A stretch of 64,000 nucleotides of DNA from Phycisphaerales bacterium UBA5793 (GCA_002418285.1 DIDT01000057.1:62001-126000), one strand, 5' to 3'. Positions 7,508 through 16,928 are shown, counted from the first letter of the stretch. A program made the numbers and translations. The notes: generated by a model from the sequence alone, not told the origin.

Positions 7508-9121
7508 GTGGGCCATATTGAAGAAACCGCGCGGCGAGCCGAAGAGCAGGGCGAGGAGATGTCGATCATCGACACCCTCCAGTCGCTGCTTATCGCTTTC
7601 ATACTGGCCTTCACCTTCCGCGGTTTCGTTGTCGAGGCCTTTGTGATCCCAACGGGTTCCATGGCACCGACCCTGTTGGGCGCCCACGCGGTGGTCCGCT
7701 CGCCTGAGACCGGCTACGTCTACCCGATTGGCCCCAGCGACGAAGACTCGCGCGATCGGGGCCAGGCCGGGCCGGTGCTCGGCGGTATCACACCCTATGA
7801 AATCACCGATCCCATGCTCATGAGCAATCGCGCCGATGAGATCGCCATCTCCAATCGTCGCACCCGAATGGGCGATCGGATCCTCGTGCTCAAGTATCTG
7901 TACTGCTTCTTCGAACCCAAGCGGTTTGACGTGGTCGTCTTCAAGAACCCAAGAGATCCCACGGAGAACTACATCAAGCGCCTCATCGGCCTCGCGGGTG
8001 AGGCGATCTGGCTGGCGGACGGCGACGTTTTCGCCCGCAAGAACGGCTCGGATAGCCTTGAGGGGTTCGAGATCCAGCGCAAGCCGGAGGATGTCCAAAG
8101 AGCCGTCTGGCAGCCCGTCTACCACAGCGAGTACATCCCCATCGACCCGAGTCGAATTCGCGGAGGGTGGATGCCCCCATGGAATGGTGAAGGCTGGGAT
8201 GTGACCAATCGACGCTCCTACCGCGCCGACTCGTCCAACCCCACGGCACTTGTCTACCAGGCCCCCTCCCGGGCCGTAAGCGACCGCAACGCCTACAACG
8301 AATCGCGCGAAGACGAAGCGCGCAAGAGAGGAAGCGCGGTCTACGTCTACGATGTTTCAGACATCCGACTGGCCGCCGCTGTTAAGCCGGATGCGGATGG
8401 GCTGGACACCACAATCCACCTTGAGTGCCGTGACCACGAGTTCGAGGCCGTCCTCGAGAACAACACGGTCCAACTCCGCATGCGTCCGCTCGGCGGCAGT
8501 CAGGAGTGGACCGTCCTCGACTCGCGCTCTTTGAGCCAATTCGCACCCGCCGGCGAAGTGACGAATATCGAGTTCTGGCATGCCGATCAGGCACTGTGGC
8601 TGTGGATCAACGGAAGCCGTGTCGCCTATGGCACCTACGACTGGAACCCCTCCGAGCGCCTCAAGTGGGCAACCGGGCTCTCCGGCGAAGATGCAGCGAA
8701 ATCGGACGGCAGCAACCAGTACGTGGGCACCGCCAATCCCCCCAAGCCGCTGCGCCTCGAGTGGCGCTTCCGCAATTGCCCGCTTACGCTGCACCGAGTT
8801 GAACTCGACCGCGACCTCTACTATCGACCTGAACAAACGGTCGACGGCCCAGCGTTAGCCACGCATCCCACAAACCTCGTTCACCTGAGCAAAGACCAAT
8901 TCTTCTGCTGCGGCGACAACAGTCCGGCCAGCCTCGACGGCCGATTGTGGGGTAAGCCGCAGGATTGGATCGCGCAGGAAGTCGATCCCGCGCCCGGCGT
9001 CGTGAATCGCAAACTTCTCCTCGGCAAGGCGTTCTTTGTCTACTTCCCGTCGCCAGAGGGATTGCGCGAGGGCGCCAGGCGGTTCGTGCCCAACTTCGGG
9101 TCGATGCGCTTCATTCACTAG
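7508..9121 (+). CDS. lepB: Signal peptidase I with large insertions
   Basis: Cleaves signal peptides of exported proteins at the membrane. The GTG at 7508 is chosen because GGAG lies eight bases upstream; an ATG at 7469 lacks such a site. An N-terminal helix (about residues 20-45) leads into the Ser box VIPTGSMAPT with nucleophile S51, and the Lys box ENYIKRLIGL carries K157. The GDN box (GDNSPASLDGRLWG, about residue 476) closes the fold. At 537 residues it is far longer than the usual 200-320: about 70 residues are inserted between the Ser and Lys boxes and roughly 300 between the Lys and GDN boxes. The larger insert is beta-rich and looks like a lectin/LamG sandwich. The next gene starts 5 bp after its stop. 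Confidence 0.92.
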   Translation: MGHIEETARRAEEQGEEMSIIDTLQSLLIAFILAFTFRGFVVEAFVIPTGSMAPTLLGAHAVVRSPETGYVYPIGPSDEDSRDRGQAGPVLGGITPYEITDPMLMSNRADEIAISNRRTRMGDRILVLKYLYCFFEPKRFDVVVFKNPRDPTENYIKRLIGLAGEAIWLADGDVFARKNGSDSLEGFEIQRKPEDVQRAVWQPVYHSEYIPIDPSRIRGGWMPPWNGEGWDVTNRRSYRADSSNPTALVYQAPSRAVSDRNAYNESREDEARKRGSAVYVYDVSDIRLAAAVKPDADGLDTTIHLECRDHEFEAVLENNTVQLRMRPLGGSQEWTVLDSRSLSQFAPAGEVTNIEFWHADQALWLWINGSRVAYGTYDWNPSERLKWATGLSGEDAAKSDGSNQYVGTANPPKPLRLEWRFRNCPLTLHRVELDRDLYYRPEQTVDGPALATHPTNLVHLSKDQFFCCGDNSPASLDGRLWGKPQDWIAQEVDPAPGVVNRKLLLGKAFFVYFPSPEGLREGARRFVPNFGSMRFIH

Positions 9122-9126
9122 CCGTC

Positions 9127-9768
9127 ATGTCGCAACCCGTCATTGGAATCACGGCTGACGCAGATGATCAAAGGTACAAGTCCGCGCGAGCCTACTCGAA
9201 GATGGTCTCACAAGCGGGCGGCACGCCGATTATCCTTCCTCATCGCATCGAGCGTCTTGATGAATACGTGCAAATGTGCGCTGGGTTTGTGCTCACGGGC
9301 GGTGACGATCCGCGGATGGAAGAGTTCGGCCAGTCAACCCACCCACTCGCCACTCCGCTCGATCCTGAGCGCCAGACATTCGAGGTGGCCCTGATCCGTG
9401 CCATCTCCTCTGATCGGCCGACGCTTGGGGTATGCCTCGGAATGCAACTGATGGCCCTGGTGGCGGGAGGCGATCTCGATCAGCACCTTCCGGAGACACT
9501 GCCAACGCACGAGCAGCATTGGGGCCAGAAAACCCACGCAGTCTCGGGAGCCATCGGCTCGGGCATGGTGCTGAGCCACCATCGTCAGGCCGTCTCAAGA
9601 CCAGGGTCCCTGGAAGTGGTCGGAGAATCCCCAGATGGGGTGGTCGAGGCGGTTCGCGACCCCCACCGTCGCTTTTTCGTGGGTGTCCAATGGCACCCGG
9701 AACGAACCGCAGACCCGCTCATGGGAATGGGTCTCTTTGGTCGCCTCGTAAAAGCATGTCTGGAATAA
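9127..9768 (+). CDS. Class I glutamine amidotransferase-like hydrolase (C26, PuuD-like)
   Basis: A 213-residue enzyme of the gamma-glutamyl-gamma-aminobutyrate hydrolase type. Present are the N-terminal VIGITAD strand, the TGGDD oxyanion motif, the nucleophile Cys in LGVCLGMQL and the His-Glu pair in QWHPE. Family members hydrolyse gamma-glutamyl amides, for example in putrescine breakdown. No other polyamine gene is nearby, so the substrate is open. The ATG lies 5 bp past the signal peptidase stop, which suggests co-transcription. It is slightly shorter than the usual 230-260 residues. Confidence 0.88.
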   Translation: MSQPVIGITADADDQRYKSARAYSKMVSQAGGTPIILPHRIERLDEYVQMCAGFVLTGGDDPRMEEFGQSTHPLATPLDPERQTFEVALIRAISSDRPTLGVCLGMQLMALVAGGDLDQHLPETLPTHEQHWGQKTHAVSGAIGSGMVLSHHRQAVSRPGSLEVVGESPDGVVEAVRDPHRRFFVGVQWHPERTADPLMGMGLFGRLVKACLE

Positions 9769-9861
9769 CCGGTTTGGACGTTATGGCCGATAATTTTCCC
9801 ACCCGGGGTGGTGCAATTTACTCGCTCCGATAGATTTTTCGCAGAAATCCCCGCAAAGTCC

Positions 9862-9890
9862 TTGCAATCCGGACCATCTGCTGGTACTCT
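9862..9890 (+). promoter_or_regulatory. Candidate promoter of the PEP-CTERM gene
   Basis: TTGCAA (9862-9867) and TACTCT (9885-9890) are separated by exactly 17 nt and would give a leader of about 70 nt before the ATG at 9967. The -10 match is weak (three of six), so this is tentative. Confidence 0.3.
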
Positions 9891-9966
9891 TCTTGGTTGG
9901 ATGATCCACGGGTCTCGGCTTTCGCCGGGTCCGGTAGTTTGCACAGTTCACTGGGAGAAGAGAGAG

Positions 9967-10704
9967 ATGAAACTTTTCAAGAACAGCATGGTTGTTGTCG
10001 GTGCAGTTGCAGTGATCGGGGCTGCCGCCGGCACCGCACAGGCTGACCTCATGGTCAACCGGGGCTTTGAGACGATGGTCCCAACGACCGGCATTCTGCC
10101 AACCGATTATGGCTACTGGCGCGGCGACATGACCACGATCGTGGCTGCCGAAAACGACATCAACCCCTTTGAGGGCGTTTGCATGCTCCGCTTCGACAAC
10201 ACGACTCGCCGCGGCGCTTCGGCTGCTGTCGGTTCAGAACTCTGGCAGATCATCGATGTCTCCTCGTACGAGTCGATGATTCGCTCGGGCAATGGCCGGA
10301 TCGAAGCCAGTGCCTTCTTCAATCGCGTTGCGAATCCCCTGGGCACCGCCGTTGACACGATGTTCTCAATCGGCGTCTATTCCTATGCCGGCTCCGTGGA
10401 TACCTTCCCCAGCCAGTGGGGCCACAGCGAACTCGGCTCAAGCCAGAGCACAATTTACAGCGACGACAACACCGAGTCGTGGGAGCAGGCGATGCTCTCG
10501 TTCGTGCTCCCGGAAGCGACCGATTTCGTCGCGTTGCGCGTCAGCGCCACCGAGGATATGTTCAACGACCTGACCGGCTCCGAATTCGCCGGCCACTATG
10601 TTGACGGCGTCGGCTTCACGATCATCCCGACTCCCGCTTCCCTGCTGTGTCTGCTGCCCGCAGCCGGCCTCATGGGTATCGGACGCCGCCGTCGCATTGC
10701 CTGA
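9967..10704 (+). CDS. PEP-CTERM-like sorted exoprotein
   Basis: A 245-residue secreted protein. It has a signal peptide (MKLFKN, hydrophobic core, cleavage near AQADL), a beta-rich body starting with VNRGFE as in carbohydrate-binding-like PEP-CTERM proteins, and a C-terminal sorting tail: IPTPAS, a hydrophobic stretch, then GRRRR and IA. This tail is the form used in planctomycetes for exosortase-dependent surface sorting. GAGAGAG lies just before the ATG. A leader with a candidate promoter precedes it and a strong terminator follows, so it is probably a single-gene transcript. No exosortase is in the window; cargo function unknown. Confidence 0.88.
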   Translation: MKLFKNSMVVVGAVAVIGAAAGTAQADLMVNRGFETMVPTTGILPTDYGYWRGDMTTIVAAENDINPFEGVCMLRFDNTTRRGASAAVGSELWQIIDVSSYESMIRSGNGRIEASAFFNRVANPLGTAVDTMFSIGVYSYAGSVDTFPSQWGHSELGSSQSTIYSDDNTESWEQAMLSFVLPEATDFVALRVSATEDMFNDLTGSEFAGHYVDGVGFTIIPTPASLLCLLPAAGLMGIGRRRRIA

Positions 10705-10735
10705 TCTGCTTCATCCATCTCGTTCCGATATCATC

Positions 10736-10770
10736 AACGACCCGGCCACCTTGGCCGGGTCGTTTGCTTT
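10736..10770 (+). terminator. Intrinsic terminator after the PEP-CTERM gene
   Basis: A perfect 13-bp stem (10736-10748 with 10752-10764, CGACCCGGCCA core) around a CCT loop is followed by TTTGCTTTG. It ends the exoprotein transcript 32 bp past its stop. Confidence 0.88.
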
Positions 10771-10841
10771 GTGTTTGCTCTCGCGACGAAATCCTGCAAT
10801 GAACCAGACCGCCGACCTACATTCCTGCTGTGGAAGAACCC

Positions 10842-11498
10842 ATGGCCGGCACTGACACCCAACGCGACAAGGCGCGACAACTGACGCCGGCCGGGGGCGC
10901 GGCACAAGCCTGCGCTGGTGCGATTTCGCCGGGTGAGTTTGCGGCTCTGTTTGAGCAATCGTTTCGGGTGCTCTGGTACATTGCCCTTGGATTCGTTCAT
11001 GATCGCGGCCTCGCCGAGGATGTAGTGCAGGAAGCCGCGATCATCGCCCTCGGAAAGCTGGACCACTTCCAGCGGGGCACAAACTTCGTCGCCTGGATGG
11101 GTCAAACGGTGCGGTATGCAGCACTCAATCTCGCTCGACGCAATCGACGCCACACCAGTGCGTCCACAGACCCCACGATGCTCGACGTCGAAGGCGGCAA
11201 GTCGCCCCGCTCGCTTGCGCCCTCCCCTGACGCCGTGCGGCTCACGGCTGAAATCAACCTGCCCGGCGATCAGCCTGCGTTTGACGACCGCATCGTGCGC
11301 GCGCTGGAGGGCATCAGCGAGACCGCGCGTGCCTGTCTGCTGCTCCGCACGATCGAAGGTATGGAGTACCGCGAAATCGCTCGGACGCTCGACATCGCAG
11401 AAGGCACTGCCATGAGCCACGTCCATCGGGCGCGTTCTGCATTGCGTGACCGTCTCGCGGCAACCGTAACCTCCCGCCCGTCGGAGGGGGCCGAGTGA
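10842..11498 (+). CDS. Sigma-70 family (ECF-type) RNA polymerase sigma factor
   Basis: A 218-residue sigma factor with region 2 (FEQSFRVLWYIALGFV, then GLAEDVVQEAAIIAL and FVAWMGQTVRYAALN) and region 4 (ISETARACLLLRTIEG, then EYREIARTLDIAEGTAMSHVHRARSAL) joined by a linker. There is no region 1.1 or 3, which is the extracytoplasmic-function layout. The linker is longer than usual. The stop overlaps the next start as GTGA, coupling it to the putative anti-sigma gene. I chose ATG 10842; a GTG four codons upstream is also possible. The regulon is unknown. Confidence 0.88.
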   Translation: MAGTDTQRDKARQLTPAGGAAQACAGAISPGEFAALFEQSFRVLWYIALGFVHDRGLAEDVVQEAAIIALGKLDHFQRGTNFVAWMGQTVRYAALNLARRNRRHTSASTDPTMLDVEGGKSPRSLAPSPDAVRLTAEINLPGDQPAFDDRIVRALEGISETARACLLLRTIEGMEYREIARTLDIAEGTAMSHVHRARSALRDRLAATVTSRPSEGAE

Positions 11499-12325
11499 AT
11501 ACGCCTTCCTCCCAACCTCTTGCCGACCGGCCGGAAGAAGCCGTGGATCGCTATCTGGACGGACTGATGGCCGCCGAGGAGCGTGCGGCGTTTGAAGTCA
11601 GGCTCGCAGATGATCCGGCTCTTCGGGCCCATGTTGAGCGTCAGAGGCTCATCGACACGGCGCTGCGCGACTATGCGCGGCCGCCTTCCCCAAATCGCAT
11701 ACTCGCGACTATTCGTGAGTACCCGGCGGCCTCGGATTCCAGCGTGGTCCATACGGCAGACCAGCCTCAACTGCGCCTTCGAATTCCACCTGCGTGGCGT
11801 CGGCTTGCTGTGGCCGCAGTGCTCATTCTCGGCGTCATCGGCGCCTGGCAAGTGGCCAGCGTCCTTCGAGGCGGACCAAGCGGCAAGTATGATCCCGGGC
11901 CGCATCGCACGATGATCCAGGCGTACCACGATACCGTGGACAACGGCTTCAAGGCCACTTGGATCTGCGATAGTGATGCCGTTTTCGCGCTGGTGTTCAA
12001 GGACACCTTCGGGCAGATGCTGTCGATGAATCTCCCATTGCCGCCAAACACAACGGCGAACGGGCTCAATCCCTTTGATATCTTCAGCAAGAAGACCGTC
12101 GGTATGTTGGCCAGAGTGTCGGACCAGCCCGTGATGATCTTTGTCGACCGAATCGAAAACGACCGCGGCACCCAACCGACCGAGCAGGATGGGCTGCACG
12201 TATTCAGGCGGAAGATCGGTTCACTCGTCCTCTACGAGGTCACGCCGCTGGACACGCCCAGCCTGCTCAACCACCTCGTGGAGCCGGATGAGTTGCCCGC
12301 AAACGGCGGCGCGCCGCAGCCGTAG
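11495..12325 (+). CDS. Putative membrane anti-sigma factor
   Basis: A 276-residue protein starting at a GTG that overlaps the sigma factor stop. The N-terminal 60 residues (VDRYLDGLMAAEERAAFEVR, then DPALRAHVERQ) match the helical anti-sigma/zf-HC2-like fold without its zinc ligands. One transmembrane helix follows at about residues 103-125, then a C-terminal domain of about 150 residues, presumably outside the membrane, with no recognised family. The pair would form a membrane-to-DNA signalling unit. It is convergent with the large minus-strand cluster that ends at 12525. Confidence 0.8.
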   Translation: MNTPSSQPLADRPEEAVDRYLDGLMAAEERAAFEVRLADDPALRAHVERQRLIDTALRDYARPPSPNRILATIREYPAASDSSVVHTADQPQLRLRIPPAWRRLAVAAVLILGVIGAWQVASVLRGGPSGKYDPGPHRTMIQAYHDTVDNGFKATWICDSDAVFALVFKDTFGQMLSMNLPLPPNTTANGLNPFDIFSKKTVGMLARVSDQPVMIFVDRIENDRGTQPTEQDGLHVFRRKIGSLVLYEVTPLDTPSLLNHLVEPDELPANGGAPQP

Positions 12326-12485
12326 GGCGGACCAACGTTTTTTTTGCACAATGGCTGCAAGTCCGGGTTCGGCTGGGCACATCTGTTGGCGACTACGCCA
12401 CGATCGCGCGGGATTTCGAAAAAAGTTCTCAGTCATCAGTCGAATCCAACAGCCCCCGGGTGGCTGATGACTGGTTCTTCCAAAT

Positions 12486-12519
12486 CGTCCCGCGGCTCGC
12501 AAGAGCCGCGGGACGGTGC
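12486..12519 (+). terminator. Hairpin terminator between convergent genes
   Basis: A 13-bp perfect stem (12486-12498 with 12503-12515) is capped by a GCAA tetraloop and followed on the plus strand by GTGCTTTTC. It lies 10 bp from the stop of the minus-strand gene and about 160 bp past the anti-sigma stop, so it probably serves both directions. Confidence 0.8.
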
Positions 12520-12524
12520 TTTTC

Positions 12525-14141
12525 TTATTGGTCGTCCGAGTTTCCCGTACTCACAGGTACCTCGGGCGCTTCATCACCTGCAGGAGCGGCAGCCGGCTGT
12601 GCGGCATCCTCCTCATCATCCGAGGCTGGATCGCGCAGCCGATTGAAGATGTAGTCAAAGCCCTTTGAGTCTGGCTTGTCGCGCATCGCGAGGATCGGGC
12701 CGTCGCGCGATGCAGTAGCCTCTGCTCCACCATTACTCACTCCGTCCGTACCAATGGAATACAACCAGAACCGGCGGGGATCATCTGCTGTCGGCTGGCG
12801 CTGAAGGTAGACGAAGGACTTGCAGGAGACAGGATCAATCGGAACCTGTTTGAGGTAGTCCGGCGACAGGTCGTCAAGTGTCGAAGGCAGTCGGCCATTG
12901 CGGGCTTCAAACGCCTCGATCGCCAGTTGCAGACGCGTCGCCTCCAGCACAGACATCCCCAGATCGTGGCTGATTACAGCGCGGGAGAGCGCGGGCAGGG
13001 TCATGCGCAAGAGCAATTGCAGGCGGGGCAGCTGTTCGACGTACGCATCGGGATTCGCGGACTGGTTGCGTCGCTCCACGCGAGGCATTTCAGCCTGCTC
13101 CTCGCAGAGGTCGAAGAACTCATCGACGGTGCGCGTCGTCTCGGCGCGACTCGGCAAGACGAGACCGGCCACGTTGTAGATCGGGTGCGACCCGCTGGGA
13201 CTTAGCCCTGGCGATCCCATGAATCCTGCATACTCTTCGAGCCGTCCAACCAGAAGAATCCCATCTCCGTGCCCATCGTCTGAGTGGGTGCGCTGGATGA
13301 TGTCGTACTGCGAGAGGCGCTCGCGCTCCAGCACGGACGCCATCGGCGCGAGCACCGGGTGATCACTCAGCACGGCCTGCAATTCGCGACACGTCTCCTC
13401 GTCGAGATCGAATTCCACGAGCAGACGCTCGAGTTCCTGGCAGCCAAGATTCATGATGGCAATGCCCACGAGGTGACTGATGAATACCGGGTCGTAGGAC
13501 ATCGCGTGGGCCAGTCGAATAGTGTGAATCCAGGCGCGCACAAGTTCTTTCATGTCGCCGCTTTCGGCCGCGACACGCATTCCCGCCACGCGCGCCTTGG
13601 CCATCTGCCGCGCCCGGCCGAGCTCGGGCAGGATCACGAACATCAGTCCATTGCCGCCATCGGTCGCAAAGTCCGTTCGAACGGCGCGCGGACACACCGC
13701 AAACTGATCGAGCAGATCCAGCACCCCCGACTCGCGAATCGAGTCGAGGTAGGCCAGCTCGAACTTGAGTCGCTCGGTGTCGTACGGCCCGTCCAACACT
13801 CGATAGAGCGAGCGAGCGTCTTCAGATTCCTGTCGATCGGTTGGCCAATCGGGCCGGTCCGGAAGTCCCAGATCCTCCAGCTGTTGCAGCGCCTCGACCA
13901 TGTATGGCCAACCATTCTCGCCCTCGGGCTGCATCGCGGCAGTCATGTCGAGCAACCGCTGACCATAGTCGACAAGCGGCCGGGGCTGGGCCGTCACCGC
14001 GTGAAACACACTCCACCCCAGCCAGCCGACGAGTACAAGCAGGACGAATAGCACTATGTACCGCTTGCGGATGCGACCTCGACGGTTGATGTCTACTCCG
14101 AGGGTCAGCGCCTGCGATTCGATCAGAGGGTGGCGTCTCAT
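12525..14141 (-). CDS. Membrane-anchored protein with GspG-like C-terminal region
   Basis: A 538-residue protein with a basic N-terminus, one transmembrane helix (about residues 28-48), a long helical middle, and a C-terminal region resembling the core of type II secretion pseudopilin GspG: RLQLAIEAFEARNGRLPSTL, a predicted strand ending VPIDPV, then LYSIGTDG. The acidic, Pro/Ala-rich tail (about 40 residues) looks disordered. It is paralogous to the adjacent broken gene at 14202-15713 over its whole length. It is the last gene of a minus-strand series that includes three transglutaminase-fold genes. I know no function for this family. Confidence 0.85.
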   Translation of the reverse strand: MRRHPLIESQALTLGVDINRRGRIRKRYIVLFVLLVLVGWLGWSVFHAVTAQPRPLVDYGQRLLDMTAAMQPEGENGWPYMVEALQQLEDLGLPDRPDWPTDRQESEDARSLYRVLDGPYDTERLKFELAYLDSIRESGVLDLLDQFAVCPRAVRTDFATDGGNGLMFVILPELGRARQMAKARVAGMRVAAESGDMKELVRAWIHTIRLAHAMSYDPVFISHLVGIAIMNLGCQELERLLVEFDLDEETCRELQAVLSDHPVLAPMASVLERERLSQYDIIQRTHSDDGHGDGILLVGRLEEYAGFMGSPGLSPSGSHPIYNVAGLVLPSRAETTRTVDEFFDLCEEQAEMPRVERRNQSANPDAYVEQLPRLQLLLRMTLPALSRAVISHDLGMSVLEATRLQLAIEAFEARNGRLPSTLDDLSPDYLKQVPIDPVSCKSFVYLQRQPTADDPRRFWLYSIGTDGVSNGGAEATASRDGPILAMRDKPDSKGFDYIFNRLRDPASDDEEDAAQPAAAPAGDEAPEVPVSTGNSDDQ

Positions 14142-14201
14142 GTCAGATAAGAGGGCCGCTCCGCGAAGCTGGCAAGTCTCCGTCCAGTTGATTTGCGACG
14201 C

Positions 14202-15713
14202 CTACGGCTGGTCAGGCGAGTTTCGAAGACGGTTGAGGATGTAGTCAAAGCCTGCACCGTCGATTTCATCAACCAATGCCACCGTCGCGTCATCTTCAGC
14301 CTCGACGGCGCCGTTGTCTTCGCGATCGACTCCCAGCGAGTAAAGCAGGTATGTGCGTGGATCGGCGTCTGTTGGCTGACGTTGCACATATCCGAATTGA
14401 AGGCCACTGACCGGATCCCGGGGAAGCGCATCCAGGCAATCCGGCACAAGTCGAGCGAGCGAGTCGGGAAGTCGATCGTGAATCGCTTCATACAGCTCGA
14501 TCGCAATCGCGACGCGCGTCGCGGTGACCCGGGCGCGCCACCCGTCGGAAGAATCCACGACACGACTGATGGCTGGTACGAAGAACCGTGCAAACACCTG
14601 GCGTTCAGGCAATTCGTCAAGAAAGGCGGCAAGATCGATCGCATCGTTTCGTCGCTCCTGCCGCGAGAGGCGGGTCTGTCGAACGGCGGCATCGATGAAC
14701 GTGTCGATGACGCCTTGTGTCTCGGCACGTCCCGGGTACACCACGCCGATCACGTTGGCCAGCGGGTGATCAACGGATCCAAAGCGTGCGCTCCACCTGT
14801 TGTCGCCCGAGAGTCTCTCGATCTCCCTGGGAATGAGCAGGCCGTCGCCGTGTCCGTCGTCGGTGTGCGTGCGCTGGATGAGGTCATACATCACCAGACG
14901 CTCACCCTCAAGGGCAATCTCGAGAGAAAGACCACCGTTGTTGCCATCCAATACGGCGAAGAGTTCGCGGCATGTCGCCTCATCCAGTCGATGCTCGATG
15001 AGCAGGCAGTTCATCTCTTCGTCGGCAATCTGCATGATGCTCCCGGCTACAAGTCGGGAAATCACGAATGGATCACAGGATATGGCGACGGAAAGTCGGT
15101 TCAGATCATTCCATGCAGAAACAACACGCTTTGTGTCGTTCTGTTCCGCGGCAAGTCGCATCGATCCACGTCTGACCTTGGCCAGTGCGCGAGCCTGTGA
15201 GAGTTCGGGAAGCAGCAGGCCGATCAAGCCGTCTTCCGCCCCATTGAACTTGGTCCGCACAAATCTCGGCGCATTCAGCGCCTCTTGAATCTCGCGCAGC
15301 GCCGATGACTGCTCGACGAATTCAGCATACGCGATTTCCCGCCGAACGCGCGAAGGATCAAACGGGCCTCGCACCACGGCGCTCGTGTCCTTTAGCTTCG
15401 CGGACTCGTCGCGGTCGCTCGGCCAGCCATCGAGCGGCGGATCGCCAATTGCAAGAAAGTGAGCAAGCCCGGCGGAAAGAGCGGGTCAGCCGTTCTCGCC
15501 CTGAGGCTGCGCCTGTTCACAGATGGCTGTCATCTGAAGCGTGTAGTCGACGAATATACCCGGCCGACCTGTCACAATCCGGAGCAAGTTCCAGCCCAGC
15601 CACGCGAGGAGCAGCAGAACGCCAGACAGCACGACATGGCGTCCGCGCACACGTCCATGCAGCGAAACAGATTGTCCCTGGGCTCTGGCGCCCATGTGCG
15701 CATCCGATCCCAT
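14202..15713 (-). pseudogene. Paralog of the 12525-14141 gene interrupted by one TGA
   Basis: The frame opens at ATG 15713 with an N-terminal membrane segment (VVLSGVLLLLAWLGWNLL) and stops at TGA 15488-15486, just after QPQGENG. The intact paralog reads QPEGENGW there, so TGG (Trp) has become TGA. Past this codon the same frame stays open to 14202 with full-length similarity: GWPSDRDES against DWPTDRQES, and the GspG-like tail ending DYILNRLR against DYIFNRLR. A GTG at 15377 could restart a 391-residue fragment without the membrane anchor. Options are a recent nonsense mutation, a sequencing error or readthrough. Selenocysteine is unlikely because the paralog has Trp, not Cys. The gene sits 60 bp upstream of its paralog. 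Confidence 0.82.
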
Positions 15714-15773
15714 ACCACATCAGAGTCGAGCCAATTGACGGCGACAAGTCGATTGGCAATTCCGCACTTGTGA

Positions 15774-16928
15774 TCAGCCACCGCCGCCGCGCTTGGGCGC
15801 CTTGAAGATCTTCCACTTCAGAACCTGATCGCAGGGCACGGAAACCGGCAACGGCTGCCAGCCCCACAGCAAGGGCTTCCCGTCACGCCCTTCGGCCCGC
15901 ACGCCGGCTGGCGGATGGAAGTGGTATGAAATCGGCACCATCAGATTCAGTTCATCGTTCGTACCTACTCCCGGCCAGTCGCGATCGATGTCGCGCATTC
16001 GTCCCGGCGCCTTGAACAGCGGGCGAAAATCAACTGCCACCCAGCCTGCCGAGGGCACGTAGAACTCGGCCCAGGAAATCATCTTCCTGTCATCATCCTT
16101 GAAGTCTTTTCCCCGATCGTCATCAGTCATCTGAATCCCGATCACCGGCCGCGCCGGCAGACCCGCAGCGCGACAGACCGCAACGAAGAGGCACACGCAA
16201 TCATGCGATGTGCCGCGCATGAGTTCGACCGACTTGAGCGCTCCCTGCACCTCGATGCCGGCAAACTGATTGAGATCGTCATTGAACCAGTTCTTGCCGG
16301 AGATCTGGAAGTTCTGAACAGTTTGTCGGACCAACTCCTTTCCCAGCAGGAATGGCGGCACTGACTTCGCCTTGCCGCGCGTCCATGCCTCCATGAGTTT
16401 GACGATCTGCTCATTGCTCGATTCGACGTACCGTTGCGGTTGCAACTCCGTGGACACCTCCGGCGGCCAGGTCTCGGGCCAGCCAATCGCGCGCAGTCTC
16501 GCTTCATCGACCTTCGCGTTGTAGCACGTCACCAGCTCCTCAAGCGAGAACTCAACCTGGTCGCCCTTGAATGTGGGGATATTGAAACGCGCCAGGCGGC
16601 CGTCCGCCTGCGAAGTCGGCAGGATCTCAAACTTCGAATCAACCTCGACGTCATCAAGTTCGAGCTTCGACTTGAGGCGCTCGAGATCAATGGTGTGGTA
16701 GGCGCCGTTGGGAATGATGGGAAACACGAGCGGCGCATTCTCGAGGTTCAGGTCAAACTGATCATCCGCGTTGAACTTGCTTTGGTAGGCAGTCACACGC
16801 CCGTCGATCGTGAGTTGATACTCGATCGGCTTGTCGCGCAGGATGGCGTCGCTCAGCGGTGGGGAGGCGAAGGCCGGCGCGACGAGGAGAATGCCGAGCG
16901 CAGCGATCAATATTGGTGAACGAATCAT
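15774..16928 (-). CDS. Secreted transglutaminase-fold protein, paralog 3, catalytic residues replaced
   Basis: A 384-residue exported protein: signal peptide ending VAPAFAS, a PPLSDAILRDKP motif shared with its two upstream paralogs, a beta-rich N-terminal half, then a transglutaminase-like core. The core helix reads TSHDCVCLFVAVCRAAGLPA, where ordinary family members have Cys at the position occupied by Ser in TSHD. The next motif is ISWAEFYVPSAGWVAVDF, where the catalytic His of HaWaEv is Ser; the Asp of VDF is kept. A Cys in VCLFVA is conserved in all three paralogs and might substitute. The chain ends APKRGGGG. Probably a binding or structural protein rather than an active transglutaminase or protease. 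Confidence 0.85.
   Translation of the reverse strand: MIRSPILIAALGILLVAPAFASPPLSDAILRDKPIEYQLTIDGRVTAYQSKFNADDQFDLNLENAPLVFPIIPNGAYHTIDLERLKSKLELDDVEVDSKFEILPTSQADGRLARFNIPTFKGDQVEFSLEELVTCYNAKVDEARLRAIGWPETWPPEVSTELQPQRYVESSNEQIVKLMEAWTRGKAKSVPPFLLGKELVRQTVQNFQISGKNWFNDDLNQFAGIEVQGALKSVELMRGTSHDCVCLFVAVCRAAGLPARPVIGIQMTDDDRGKDFKDDDRKMISWAEFYVPSAGWVAVDFRPLFKAPGRMRDIDRDWPGVGTNDELNLMVPISYHFHPPAGVRAEGRDGKPLLWGWQPLPVSVPCDQVLKWKIFKAPKRGGGG

Noticed and set aside
15486..15488. Second selenocysteine codon in the membrane-protein paralog
   Set aside because: The intact paralog has Trp, not Cys, and there is no CxxU or thiol-enzyme context, so a nonsense mutation or error is more likely.
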